NCBI RefSeq assembly: GCF_018080005.1
Contig: NZ_CP073015.1
Span: 496,001-560,000, forward strand
DNA: 64,000 bases
Direction of reading: 5' to 3'
DNA from: Flavobacterium sp. CS20
GTDB taxonomy: Bacteria; Bacteroidota; Bacteroidia; Flavobacteriales; Flavobacteriaceae
Made by a program: the position numbers and the translations under genes. Below, in pieces: positions 44,914-54,037 of the stretch. A model generated the notes under the pieces. The model did no database searches, was not told the DNA's origin, and saw nothing but the letters and a program-made list of their open reading frames with translations. How positions within the stretch are numbered: position 1 is the first letter of the stretch; the number at the start of each line of letters is the position of its first letter.

Positions 44914-45546
44914 ATGAAATCGCTATTACAAGAGGCATACGGATTTATTTTTGAAGACGAACTCATTGAAGAAATCGATGAAGTTGGGATATATAAATCT
45001 TTCAAAAAAAATGATGTCATCATCGAAATAGGCGATTATCTCAAATCGATGCCATTGTTGATTTCTGGTGCTGTCAAAGTTTTAAGAGAAGACCAAGACG
45101 GCGACGAGCTATTGCTTTACTTTTTAGAACGCGGTGATACTTGTGCTATGACTTTAACCTCTTGCATTGGAAACACACAAAGTGAAATTCGTGCCATTGC
45201 AGAAAGCGATACACATTTACTGATGATTCCCGTGCAAAAAATGGAAGAATGGACTGCCAAATATAAGTCTTGGAGACATTTTGTTTTTGAAAGTTATCAA
45301 AGTCGTTTGAGCGAAATGTTAGATACTTTAGACACCATTGCGTTTTTAAAAATGGATGAACGCTTGATGAAATATTTAAGAGACAAAGCCAAAATCAATC
45401 AAAGCGAAACCTTAAAAATTACGCATCAACAAATCGCTTATGATTTGCACACCTCTCGTGTTGTGATATCAAGATTACTCAAGAAATTAGAAATTGATTC
45501 AAAAATTAAATTACATCGCAATTCTATTGAAGTCATCGACTTATGA
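44914..45546 (+). CDS. Crp/Fnr-family transcriptional regulator
   Basis: 210 residues. An N-terminal cyclic-nucleotide-binding-type jelly roll (about 20-130: IIEIGDYLKSMPLLISGAVKVLRE, LYFLERGDTCAMTL) and a C-terminal winged helix with ETLKITHQQIAYDLHTSRVVISRLLKKLE. No cysteine cluster for an Fe-S centre is apparent at the N-terminus and the phosphate-binding cassette is not conserved, so the ligand is unclear. It overlaps the next gene by 4 bp and may control it and neighbouring redox or sulfur genes; the regulon is unknown. Confidence 0.88.
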   Translation: MKSLLQEAYGFIFEDELIEEIDEVGIYKSFKKNDVIIEIGDYLKSMPLLISGAVKVLREDQDGDELLLYFLERGDTCAMTLTSCIGNTQSEIRAIAESDTHLLMIPVQKMEEWTAKYKSWRHFVFESYQSRLSEMLDTLDTIAFLKMDERLMKYLRDKAKINQSETLKITHQQIAYDLHTSRVVISRLLKKLEIDSKIKLHRNSIEVIDL

Positions 45547-46007
45547 AACCCAAAAGTTTAAAAGACATCGTGTTTGTAGGTCTGCAATTTATGTTGTTTA
45601 TAGCTTTTGTAATCGATGTTGATTTGGGCGTTTTGCCTATTGATTTACCAAGTTTTTTCGATACTGCTTTATTAGGAATAGGATTGTCTATATTTATATT
45701 AAGTCTCGCAAAACTTGGTAGAAATTTGTCACCCTTTCCCAGTCCGAAGCCTCAATCAAAATTGGTAACAGATGGTATTTTTAAATATATTCGGCATCCC
45801 ATCTATACAGCAATTATTGTGACAATGCTCGCTTGGAGTGTTTGGCAACAATCTTTATATCAGGTGCTAATCACTTTTTTGGTGTTGTTGCTATTCTATT
45901 TTAAATCTCAATATGAAGAACAACAGCTCATGCAAAAATTTTCAGACTACAAAGCTTATAAAAAATCTACTGGTCGATTTTTGCCAAAATTTAGGAACAA
46001 AATATGA
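45543..46007 (+). CDS. isoprenylcysteine carboxylmethyltransferase (ICMT/PEMT)-family membrane methyltransferase
   Basis: 154 residues with about four membrane helices (10-30, 36-56, 82-115 split). The SAM-binding stretch LVTDGIFKYIRHPIYTAII matches the G-x-Y-x-x-x-R-H-P-x-Y motif of ICMT-like methyltransferases, and EEQQLMQKFSDYKAYKKSTGRFLP is the usual C-terminus. Bacteria lack CAAX proteins, so the substrate is probably a lipid or small molecule. Translationally coupled to the Crp/Fnr gene (ATGA overlap). Confidence 0.87.
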   Translation: MKPKSLKDIVFVGLQFMLFIAFVIDVDLGVLPIDLPSFFDTALLGIGLSIFILSLAKLGRNLSPFPSPKPQSKLVTDGIFKYIRHPIYTAIIVTMLAWSVWQQSLYQVLITFLVLLLFYFKSQYEEQQLMQKFSDYKAYKKSTGRFLPKFRNKI

Positions 46008-46351
46008 TATTAAAATTGTAGTTTAATCTCTGTTTAAATGGTTTTTAAAGTATAAAATATTGTTATTCAGAGTTTTATATTTTTACTTTTTCAAAAATAT
46101 TTTTTATAGCAATTGAAGATATTATCATTTTTTTTATTTTCATTTGTATTAAATATTAAAACAAAAAAAGCATATACAAAACACATAAAATTAGGACATA
46201 TAAAGCAAATTTTGTTTTTAGATTGATTTGTAGATATTCAGATTATTTTTAAAATAATTTTTTTAAATTCAAACAAACAAAATTGTTTTTTTTGGACAAA
46301 ACCAAAAATGCTTTAATTTATAACTCTCACCTATCGGTATGGTATAATATA
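46008..46351. other. 344-bp AT-rich gap before the polyamine operon
   Basis: Almost only A and T. ATTATTTT/AAAATAAT near 46242 followed by T7 is a palindrome but purely A/T, and no strong terminator or riboswitch-like fold is visible. TATAAT near 46345 looks like a sigma-70 box but Bacteroidota do not use that consensus. No gene found. Confidence 0.35.
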
Positions 46352-47749
46352 ATGAAAAACAGATATATAGATTTAATAGATCAAACTTTTTATTTTCCAC
46401 AAGAAGAATTTAAACTCGAAAAAGACCAACTTCGTTTTCATAACATTGATTTGATGAACCTTGTCAAAGACTACGGCACACCTTTAAAATTTACTTATTT
46501 ACCCAAAATTTCAGAGAATATCAATCTGGCTAAATCTTGGTTTTCTTCAGCAATCAAAAAGCACAATTACAAAGGGCAATACCATTATAGCTATTGTACC
46601 AAAAGTTCACATTTTCAACACGTTTTACATGAAGCCTTGAAAAACGATATTCATATAGAAACTTCATCAGCGTTTGACATTGATATCGTAAACCAACTTA
46701 TTAGAGATGGAAAAATAAATGATAAAACTTATGTGATATGTAATGGTTTTAAACGTGAACAATACATTGAAAATATAGCTAAGCTTTTGAATAATGGTCA
46801 TTCTAACTGTATCCCAATAATTGATAATTATGAAGAAATAGGACTGTTAGACGAAAAGATAAATGACAACTACAAAATTGGTATTAGAATAGCTTCTGAA
46901 GAAGAACCTAAATTTGAATTTTACACCTCAAGATTAGGCATTGGCTATAAAAACATCATCCCTTTTTACAATAAGCAAATCAAAGACAACCATAGAGTTG
47001 AGCTTAAAATGTCGCATTTTTTCATCAATACAGGCATCCGTGATAATGCTTACTATTGGAACGAGTTGCTCAAGTGTATGCAAGTCTATATTCGACTCAA
47101 AAAAATATGCCCAACTTTAGAGAGTTTAAATATCGGTGGTGGTTTTCCTATAAAAAACTCTCTGGGTTTTGAATTTGATTACCAATATATTGTGGATGAA
47201 ATTATCTTGCAAATCAAATTAGCCTGTGAAGCCGAAGATGTAGAGATGCCACATATTTTTACTGAATTTGGAAGTTTTACCGTCGGTGAAAGTGGTGGAG
47301 CAATTTATGAAGTGCTTTATCAAAAACAACAAAATGACCGTGAAAAATGGAATATGATCAATTCTTCATTTATTACTACATTACCCGATACTTGGGCTAT
47401 TAACAAACGTTTTGTTATGTTGCCCATCAATAGGTGGAATGACGAATACGAACGCGTTTTACTCGGCGGTTTAACTTGTGATAGCGATGATTATTACAAC
47501 AGCGAACAACATTTGAACGGCATCTATTTGCCGAAATTCAAAAAAGACAAACCTTTGTATATCGGATTTTTTAACACTGGTGCTTATCAAGAAACCATAG
47601 GTGGATTTGGGGGTTTGCAACACTGCCTTATTCCTTCGCCAAAACATATTTTAATTGACCGTGATAAAAACGGCAACTTGACCCAAAAACTATTTAGTGA
47701 ACAACAAAAAAGCAAAGACTTACTCAAAATTCTAGGATACGATGATTAA
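46352..47749 (+). CDS. speA: arginine decarboxylase (PLP-dependent, alanine racemase fold)
   Basis: 465 residues from ATG 46352 (MKNRYIDLIDQTFYFPQEEF); an upstream in-frame extension is AT-rich and unlike the family. The N-terminal TIM barrel includes YHYSYCTKSSHFQHVLHEAL, whose Lys should bind PLP, and the C-terminal beta domain has FNTGAYQETIGGFGG. SLNIGGGFPIKNS is the phosphate-binding Gly loop. This compact form is about 465 residues, against about 658 in E. coli SpeA. It makes agmatine. It overlaps the agmatinase start by 8 bp. Carboxynorspermidine decarboxylase-like enzymes are the alternative. Confidence 0.85.
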   Translation: MKNRYIDLIDQTFYFPQEEFKLEKDQLRFHNIDLMNLVKDYGTPLKFTYLPKISENINLAKSWFSSAIKKHNYKGQYHYSYCTKSSHFQHVLHEALKNDIHIETSSAFDIDIVNQLIRDGKINDKTYVICNGFKREQYIENIAKLLNNGHSNCIPIIDNYEEIGLLDEKINDNYKIGIRIASEEEPKFEFYTSRLGIGYKNIIPFYNKQIKDNHRVELKMSHFFINTGIRDNAYYWNELLKCMQVYIRLKKICPTLESLNIGGGFPIKNSLGFEFDYQYIVDEIILQIKLACEAEDVEMPHIFTEFGSFTVGESGGAIYEVLYQKQQNDREKWNMINSSFITTLPDTWAINKRFVMLPINRWNDEYERVLLGGLTCDSDDYYNSEQHLNGIYLPKFKKDKPLYIGFFNTGAYQETIGGFGGLQHCLIPSPKHILIDRDKNGNLTQKLFSEQQKSKDLLKILGYDD

Positions 47750-48616
47750 AAAAAATTACGCAGGCATTCCCGACAAATATGCCCGCTTAGATAACTCAAA
47801 AATTGTGCTCATTCCCGTGCCTTATGACGGCACGAGCAGTTGGATAAAAGGTGCTGACAAAGGACCAAAAGCCTTTTTGCATGCTTCTGAAAACATGGAA
47901 CTTTACGATATAGAAACTCAGAGCGAAGTTTATAAACAAGGCATTCATCTTACCGCTCCTATTACCGAAAACAGCTCACCCGAAAAATGGTAAACACGGT
48001 GCATAAGATTGTGAAAAACTACATTAAACAAGAGAAATTTGTTACCATTTTTGGTGGCGAACATTCCGTGAGTATTGGCAACATCAGAGCTTTTAATGAA
48101 TGCTATGAAGATCTCACTGTGGTTCAAATTGATGCACACGCTGACTTGCGATCAAGCTACGAAGGCTCTGCTTACAATCATGCTTGTGCTGTTCACGAAG
48201 CCAGCAAAACCTGTAATCTTATCCAAGTTGGTATCCGTTCTATGGACGTGTCTGAACGTGAATATATGGACGACTACCAAACCTATTTTGCCCATGATTT
48301 GATTGTTGACGAAAACTGGATGGAAGACGCCGTAGGTCAAATGACACCAAATGTTTTTATCACTTTTGATTTAGACGCCCTTGACCCTTCAATTTTGCCT
48401 TCTACTGGAACACCCGAACCTGGCGGATTGTTGTGGTTTGAAACCTTAGAATTTTTAAAACTGATTTTTAAAAAGAAAAATGTTGTCGGTTTTGATATTA
48501 TGGAATTATGCCCCAATGAAATTGACAAATCTTCTGATTTTTTAGCGACAAAATTGTATTACAAAATGTTGAGTTATAAATTTAAAACCCCAAACCAAGA
48601 TGACGACGATGAATAA
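47742..48616 (+). pseudogene. speB: agmatinase (arginase family), frame broken by a one-base deletion
   Basis: About 291 residues after repair. Start MIKKNYAGIPDKYARLDNSK; GTSSWIKGADKGPKAFL. At 47983-47987 GAAAAATGG lacks one A: adding it joins SSPEK to MVNTVHKIV. The manganese ligands then follow as FGGEHSVSIG, QIDAHADLRSSYEG and TFDLDALDPSILPSTGTPEPGG, all intact. It would hydrolyse agmatine to putrescine and urea. It overlaps speA by 8 bp and the deoxyhypusine synthase-like gene by 17 bp, a tight operon, so a real break would also disturb its neighbours. Confidence 0.9.
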
Positions 48617-49586
48617 AGGCAAGATTTCACAATTTATAGAAAAATACTACTTACACTTTAACGCTGCCAGCTTAGTTGATGCAACTAAAGCTTATGAAAA
48701 ACAGTTAGAAAACGGCTCAAAAATGTTGGTTTCGCTCGCTGGTGCCATGAGTACAGCAGAACTCGGAAAGATATTTGCCGAGATGATAAGACAAGACAAA
48801 GTGCATATCGTTTCCTGTACCGGTGCCAATTTGGAAGAAGACATCATGAATTTGGTGGCACATTCTCACTACAAACGCATTCCCGACTATCGCGATTTAA
48901 CTCCACAACAAGAATGGGATTTGCTAGAAAAAGGTTTAAACCGTGTTACCGATACTTGTATTCCTGAAGATAAAGCCTTTAGAAGATTGCAAAAGCATAT
49001 TTTTAAAATTTGGAAAGAGACTGAAGCCAATGGCGAGCGTTATTTTCCACATGAATTTATGTATAAAATGTTGCTATCTGGCGTTTTAGAGGAATATTAT
49101 GAAATAGACCTCAAAGATTCTCGGATGTATGCTGAAAAAAACTTACCTATTGTAGTGCCAGGTTGGGAAGACAGCACCATGGGCAATATTTTTGCCTCTT
49201 ATGTGATGAAAGGCGAATTGAAAGCCAGTACCATGAAAAGCGGTATAGAATACATGACTTTCTTAGCTGATTGGTACACCAAAAACACTGCAGAAGAAAT
49301 CTCATCGGGCATTGGATTTTTTCAAATTGGAGGTGGCATTGCAGGTGATTTTCCTATATGTGTTGTCCCGATGTTATACCAAGATTTAGAACGCACCGAC
49401 ACTCCGTTTTGGAGTTATTTTTGTCAGATATCAGATTCTACCACCAGCTATGGTTCGTATTCTGGTGCCGTGCCTAACGAAAAAATCACTTGGGGAAAAT
49501 TGGACATCAACACTCCAAAATTTATCATAGAAAGCGACGCGACTATTGTAGCACCATTGATTTTTGCTTATATTTTAGATATGTAA
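48600..49586 (+). CDS. deoxyhypusine synthase-like protein (bacterial polyamine-metabolism type)
   Basis: 328 residues from ATG 48600 (48609 is also possible). NAD-binding stretch MLVSLAGAMSTAELGKIFAEMI and the C-terminal segment YGSYSGAVPNEKITWGKL match deoxyhypusine synthase: the lysine that forms the covalent butylimine intermediate (human Lys329), Trp327 and Glu323 equivalents are kept. At the Asp316 position there is Tyr, and near the His288 position there is Asp. Bacteria lack eIF5A, so the acceptor is probably a polyamine, giving homospermidine or a relative. Last gene of the speA-speB operon. Confidence 0.88.
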   Translation: MTTMNKGKISQFIEKYYLHFNAASLVDATKAYEKQLENGSKMLVSLAGAMSTAELGKIFAEMIRQDKVHIVSCTGANLEEDIMNLVAHSHYKRIPDYRDLTPQQEWDLLEKGLNRVTDTCIPEDKAFRRLQKHIFKIWKETEANGERYFPHEFMYKMLLSGVLEEYYEIDLKDSRMYAEKNLPIVVPGWEDSTMGNIFASYVMKGELKASTMKSGIEYMTFLADWYTKNTAEEISSGIGFFQIGGGIAGDFPICVVPMLYQDLERTDTPFWSYFCQISDSTTSYGSYSGAVPNEKITWGKLDINTPKFIIESDATIVAPLIFAYILDM

Positions 49587-49755
49587 AGTTGTTTTGTTCA
49601 CTTCATCATAAATATCCTAAAGTCTAAAAACCTTCTGCATTATTAACCCAAAAAAAAGCATAAAAGAATTCCAATCCCTAAAAGATTTCAAGCCTAACAT
49701 CAGCTTATTTCAAACAAATTGTTGATTTTTGCAAATTGTTAATTAAATTCTTGAA

Positions 49756-51630
49756 ATGGAAAACAAAAAAGTAGATATAAATACTGTTATTGGATATGTG
49801 TTGATTGCAGGTTTGTTGTTTTGGATGATTTATACACAACAGAGCAATCTATCTGAAAATCCACCAAAAGAAGATAATAAACAAACAGAAGTTGTCCAAG
49901 ATAAACCTGAGCAAAACACCACTGAAGCTCAATCTTCAGAAAATCAAACTCCACAAACTCCACAAAACGATTCGATTAGAAATAGCCAACTTCAAACTTT
50001 AAAAGGCAGTTTTGACTATGCCAATATCAATGCAGAAGATAACCTAACAACACTCGAAAACGAAGTTATTCAGCTTAAAATTTCCAATAAAGGCGGACAA
50101 GTTGTGGAAGCTAAAATGAAACAATTTGATTCCTACAAAGGTGATCCGATTTATCTTTTAAAAAATGATAATGCCAAGTTCAATATTCAATTTCAAGATA
50201 AATCTGGCCGTTTAATCAATACTGCAGATTATTATTTCACGCCAAAATTGACTGAAACTGATAATGGTCAAAGGCTATCGATGAAGCTTAAAGTTTCTGA
50301 AGATCAATATCTAGAATATGTATATCAGATGAATCCAAACGATTATATGTTGGATTTTGATATTTATTCACAAGGTTTAAAAGAAGTCGTCAACACATCT
50401 CAAAACCCTCAAATCAATTGGTTTTTAAAAGCTTATCGCCATGCTAAGAGTATATCATATGAAAATCGTTACACAGAAATTGTTTACCAATACGATGGTG
50501 ATAAAGATGATTATACCAGTCAGGGTGATGTTGCCGAAGAAGAAGAAAAGTTAGTCGATTGGATAGCTTATAAACAACACTTTTTTACAAGTATATTACT
50601 CAATGATCAGCCTTTTGAAAAGGTAAAAATGATTTCAAGAAACTTGGTTCAAGATGATGAAGTTGATACGCTCTATACCAAATCATTTGAATCTCAAATA
50701 CCACTAAAATTCAAAAATGGTGAAATAGTAGAATCTATGAATTTTTACTATGGACCAGCCGATTATAAGGTTTTAAAAAAATACGATAGAAATTTAGATG
50801 AAATTGTGCCAACGGGTTGGGGAATTTTTGGCTGGATCAATGAAAATGTTTTTATTCCATTTTTTGAATTTCTTAGCAGTGTTTTGCCAAGTTATGGTTT
50901 AGCTATTATTTTAATGACTATTGTGGTTAGAATTGTTTTGTCGCCGTTGCTTTACAAATCTTATCTGTCTCAAGCCAAGATGAAAGTCTTACGACCAGAA
51001 ATCAATGAAATTAACGAAAAATACAAAGATAATGCAATGAAGCGTCAGCAAGAAACTATGACTTTGTATAGCAAAACAGGTGTTAGTCCAATGAGTGGAT
51101 GTTTGCCTGGATTGCTTCAAATTCCAGTATTTTATGCATTATTTCAGTTTTTTCCAAGTGCGTTTGTTCTAAGACAAAAAAGCTTTTTGTGGGCAGAAGA
51201 TTTGTCTTCTTACGACTCTATAGCAAGTTTGCCATTTCATATTCCTTTTTATGGAGACCACGTGAGTTTGTTTCCTATTCTGGCTTCTATTGCTATATTT
51301 ATTTATATGACGATGACTACGGGGCAAAATATGCAAACCTCTCAACCGGGAATGCCAAATATGAAAATCATTATGTATATTTCGCCTGTTGTGATGTTGA
51401 TTTTCTTTAACAATTATGCGAGTGGATTATCACTGTATTATTTTATCTCAAACTTGATTACAATCGGAATTATGTTGGTGATTAAAAATTATATCATTGA
51501 TGAAAATAGAATTCTTGCTAAAATTGAAGCCAATAAGAAAAAACCTAAAAAGAAAGGCAAATTTGCTCAAAGAATGCAAGATATGATGAAGCAAGCTGAA
51601 GAGCAAAAACGTTTAAAAAATAAAAAATAA
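49756..51630 (+). CDS. yidC: membrane protein insertase YidC
   Basis: 624 residues, full length. An N-terminal helix (about 10-28) is followed by a Gln/Glu/Pro-rich linker and the periplasmic beta-sandwich (about 95-350). The five-helix catalytic core begins at LSSVLPSYGLAIILMTIVVRIVL with its Arg in the hydrophilic groove, and SGCLPGLLQIPVFYALFQFF is the conserved second helix. The C-terminus is very basic (KKKPKKKGKF), which assists ribosome binding. Inserts Sec-dependent and independent membrane proteins. The 169-bp upstream gap holds no clear promoter. Confidence 0.97.
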   Translation: MENKKVDINTVIGYVLIAGLLFWMIYTQQSNLSENPPKEDNKQTEVVQDKPEQNTTEAQSSENQTPQTPQNDSIRNSQLQTLKGSFDYANINAEDNLTTLENEVIQLKISNKGGQVVEAKMKQFDSYKGDPIYLLKNDNAKFNIQFQDKSGRLINTADYYFTPKLTETDNGQRLSMKLKVSEDQYLEYVYQMNPNDYMLDFDIYSQGLKEVVNTSQNPQINWFLKAYRHAKSISYENRYTEIVYQYDGDKDDYTSQGDVAEEEEKLVDWIAYKQHFFTSILLNDQPFEKVKMISRNLVQDDEVDTLYTKSFESQIPLKFKNGEIVESMNFYYGPADYKVLKKYDRNLDEIVPTGWGIFGWINENVFIPFFEFLSSVLPSYGLAIILMTIVVRIVLSPLLYKSYLSQAKMKVLRPEINEINEKYKDNAMKRQQETMTLYSKTGVSPMSGCLPGLLQIPVFYALFQFFPSAFVLRQKSFLWAEDLSSYDSIASLPFHIPFYGDHVSLFPILASIAIFIYMTMTTGQNMQTSQPGMPNMKIIMYISPVVMLIFFNNYASGLSLYYFISNLITIGIMLVIKNYIIDENRILAKIEANKKKPKKKGKFAQRMQDMMKQAEEQKRLKNKK

Positions 51631-51635
51631 AACTT

Positions 51636-52691
51636 ATGCTAAATTTATATTCCGCACAGATTGAGCATTTGTCCATTCATCGTGTAGGAAACAAAAGTCG
51701 TAATGAAAACTATTTTCTATCAAAAGATCCTTTTACCATTGATGACGAATTGATGCCATTGCTGAAAGAGTATTTTTTTAAACCTTTTAGAGACAAAGAA
51801 GAAAATTACTATCAATTCAAGCACGAAACCGATTTAGAATTTCACGAGTTATATCAAATGATTCGTAAAGGCTTTAATAATCCTTCGGAACTTCATCAAA
51901 TCTCAAAACATATTACCAAATATTTGTTTGAACAATCTAAACATCAGCACATCAAAAGTGGTGAAGTTTATGTGACTTATCTTGAAAATGTTTTAGTTGA
52001 CAACCAAAAGGTAGAAGCTATCGGGATTTTTAAAAGTGAGCTTAAACACGATTTTTTACAATTTGACAATGATCAAGACAACCTAAAACCGAGATTAGAA
52101 CAAGGTGTGCATCTCAACAAATTAGACAAAGGTGCTTTGATTTTAAATGTAGAAAAAGAAACAGGCTACAAAGTTTTATCAATAGATTCAAATAAATACG
52201 ATACCAAATATTGGTTAGAAGAATTTCTCGGCATTGATTTTTTTGCTGATGAAAATTTTTATACCAAAAAGTATTTAAAATTTTGTGAGAATTTTGCCAA
52301 AGACGTTGTTAGACCTGCCGAAGATAAACAACAAGAAATGATGTTTATGAATAAAGCTGTCAATCATTTTGCCAGTAATGAGGACTTTGAAGAAACTAAA
52401 TTTCTCAATGAAGTTTTAGACAATCCAGAATTGCACCCAGAGTTTAAAAACTACAAAACCGACAAAGCGACCAAATATAATATCGAAGATTTGTCGAGTT
52501 TTCCAATCTCTAATACAGCCGTAACTTCTGCACGTAAAAAGATGAAAAACGTGATTAATCTCGATACCAATGTGCAAATAAAAATGGACTTTGTCCATTC
52601 AGAAACCGCTGAAAAATACATTGAAAAAGGTTGGGATGAAGATAGACAGATGTATTATTATTTAGTTTATTTTAATAAAGAAGAACGCTAA
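51636..52691 (+). CDS. nucleoid-associated protein (NdpA/YejK family)
   Basis: 351 residues, soluble. The start LYSAQIEHLSIHRVGNKSRNE and the region GALILNVEKETGYKVLSIDSNKYDTKYWLEEFLGI match the NA37/NdpA family of 37-kDa nucleoid proteins. The C-terminal part AEKYIEKGWDEDRQMYYYLVYFN ends the domain. E. coli YejK associates with nucleoid and topoisomerase IV; here parC lies 4.4 kb downstream, probably by coincidence. Begins 5 bp after yidC, so it is likely co-transcribed. Confidence 0.85.
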   Translation: MLNLYSAQIEHLSIHRVGNKSRNENYFLSKDPFTIDDELMPLLKEYFFKPFRDKEENYYQFKHETDLEFHELYQMIRKGFNNPSELHQISKHITKYLFEQSKHQHIKSGEVYVTYLENVLVDNQKVEAIGIFKSELKHDFLQFDNDQDNLKPRLEQGVHLNKLDKGALILNVEKETGYKVLSIDSNKYDTKYWLEEFLGIDFFADENFYTKKYLKFCENFAKDVVRPAEDKQQEMMFMNKAVNHFASNEDFEETKFLNEVLDNPELHPEFKNYKTDKATKYNIEDLSSFPISNTAVTSARKKMKNVINLDTNVQIKMDFVHSETAEKYIEKGWDEDRQMYYYLVYFNKEER

Positions 52692-52742
52692 GTTTCTTAA
52701 TTTCAATTGGTTTTTATTATATTTGGATAAACTGACCAATTG

Positions 52743-53399
52743 ATGAAAGTTATATCCTGTATTTGTTTTGTGTTGATTACTGCAGAAATAAGCTATGGAC
52801 AAAGTGAATTTAATCATTCTGCAAAAGTTTATTTTTCTGAACAAATTGCTTTAAATATCAATGCTTATAAATATAAAATAGACAAAGCTGAAGCGACCAA
52901 AAACTACAGAAAAGTGGCTCAACTTTATAGAGAATTTATCAATCAAAAGTTAATTGGCTCATATCTTGATAATTTTAATGTTGACTGCTTTAATCGACGA
53001 AAAAACAACTTAGGCGATTTTGAAAAACCATTAGTCTTATTAACTTACGCAGATTGGGCTGGACCATTTGATGAACAAATTGAATTGTACAATAGTTATG
53101 CTGATGATTTGCATGATAAAATAGACTTTTTAGTTCTTATTTGGGGCGATAAAAAGAAAGCACGTCGATTGAAAAAAGCTTTTTACAGAAAAACAGAAAT
53201 TTTGTACGTCAATGAATTGAGAAATAGAGATGAACACACTGTCAGAATGCTAAAACATGCCTTGGGAGTTCCTACTTTAATTGTAACCAATACTGAAAAA
53301 AAGATAATTGACATCATGAAACTTACACCAACTTTTCCTAACTTGTTTGAATATGATTTTGAAAAAAGATTTACTAAAGCTATACAAAAAATAGATTAA
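52743..53399 (+). CDS. secreted thioredoxin-like fold protein without a CxxC motif
   Basis: 218 residues from ATG 52743. A signal peptide (MKVISCICFVLITAEISYGQ) precedes a helical segment. From about 95 a thioredoxin-like core follows: KPLVLLTYADWAGPFDEQIELYN, KIDFLVLIWGDKKKARRLKK and GVPTLIVTNTEKKI with the cis-Pro. Where thioredoxins have WCxxC this protein has WAGPF, so it cannot do dithiol exchange. It may be a chaperone-type or scaffolding relative of TlpA. Stands between the nucleoid protein and the convergent hemolysin III gene. Confidence 0.68.
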   Translation: MKVISCICFVLITAEISYGQSEFNHSAKVYFSEQIALNINAYKYKIDKAEATKNYRKVAQLYREFINQKLIGSYLDNFNVDCFNRRKNNLGDFEKPLVLLTYADWAGPFDEQIELYNSYADDLHDKIDFLVLIWGDKKKARRLKKAFYRKTEILYVNELRNRDEHTVRMLKHALGVPTLIVTNTEKKIIDIMKLTPTFPNLFEYDFEKRFTKAIQKID

Positions 53400-53401
53400 C
53401 T

Positions 53402-54028
53402 TCAGCTTATAATCTCATAAATCATCAAGAAGTGAGACAAACTTCCCAACAACACAAACACATGCCAAATCACGTGATGATATTTAAGTTTATGCATTAC
53501 ATAAAATATAACCCCAAGGGTGTAAAATAAACCACCTAAGCCCAAAAACAATAAACTTAAAGCATCCATATTTTGGTAAAGTGTATCAATGTCAATCACG
53601 ATCAACCAACCCATGGCCAAGTAGAGTAGAAGTGATATTTTTTCAAATTTTCCTGTAAAAAATAGTTTTAAAACCAAGCCCAAAAGGCTTAATCCCCAAA
53701 CTATAGCTAAAATCAAATCACCATGGCTGTCTTTTAGTATTGTCATGCAAACAGGTGTGTAAGTGCCAGCAATGAGCATATAAATGCTAATATGATCAAA
53801 CTTTCGTAAGAGTCTTTTGTAAGCTACATTTTTTACAGAATGGTAAAGAGTTGATGCGGAAAACAATACAATCAGACTTAACCCATAAATTAAAATGTAA
53901 ATGAAATTAATTTTAGTTGAGTTGTAATTTAACAATAAAAAAGCTAACCCAATCAGGGATAAAATTATTCCAAAACCATGAGTTAAAGCATTGTAATATT
54001 CTTCTTTATTCGATTGGATTTTACTCAA
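53402..54028 (-). CDS. hemolysin III family (PAQR-type) membrane protein
   Basis: 208 residues with seven predicted membrane helices. NALTHGFGIILSLIGLAFLL at the start and STLYHSVKNVAYKRLLRKFDHISIYMLIAGTYTPVC are the family signature with the metal-binding Ser/Asp/His residues. YHVIWHVFVLLGSLSHFLMI near the C-terminus supplies the other histidines. These resemble eukaryotic PAQR receptors and bacterial YqfA; the physiological role is unclear and haemolysis is unproven. It lies just after the S9 peptidase gene with 9 bp between them. Confidence 0.9.
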   Translation of the reverse strand: MSKIQSNKEEYYNALTHGFGIILSLIGLAFLLLNYNSTKINFIYILIYGLSLIVLFSASTLYHSVKNVAYKRLLRKFDHISIYMLIAGTYTPVCMTILKDSHGDLILAIVWGLSLLGLVLKLFFTGKFEKISLLLYLAMGWLIVIDIDTLYQNMDALSLLFLGLGGLFYTLGVIFYVMHKLKYHHVIWHVFVLLGSLSHFLMIYEIIS

Positions 54029-54037
54029 TTTTACGAT

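Noticed and set aside
46340..46351. TATAAT-like box before speA
   Set aside because: Bacteroidota promoters use TAnnTTTG; AT-rich DNA gives TATAAT by chance.
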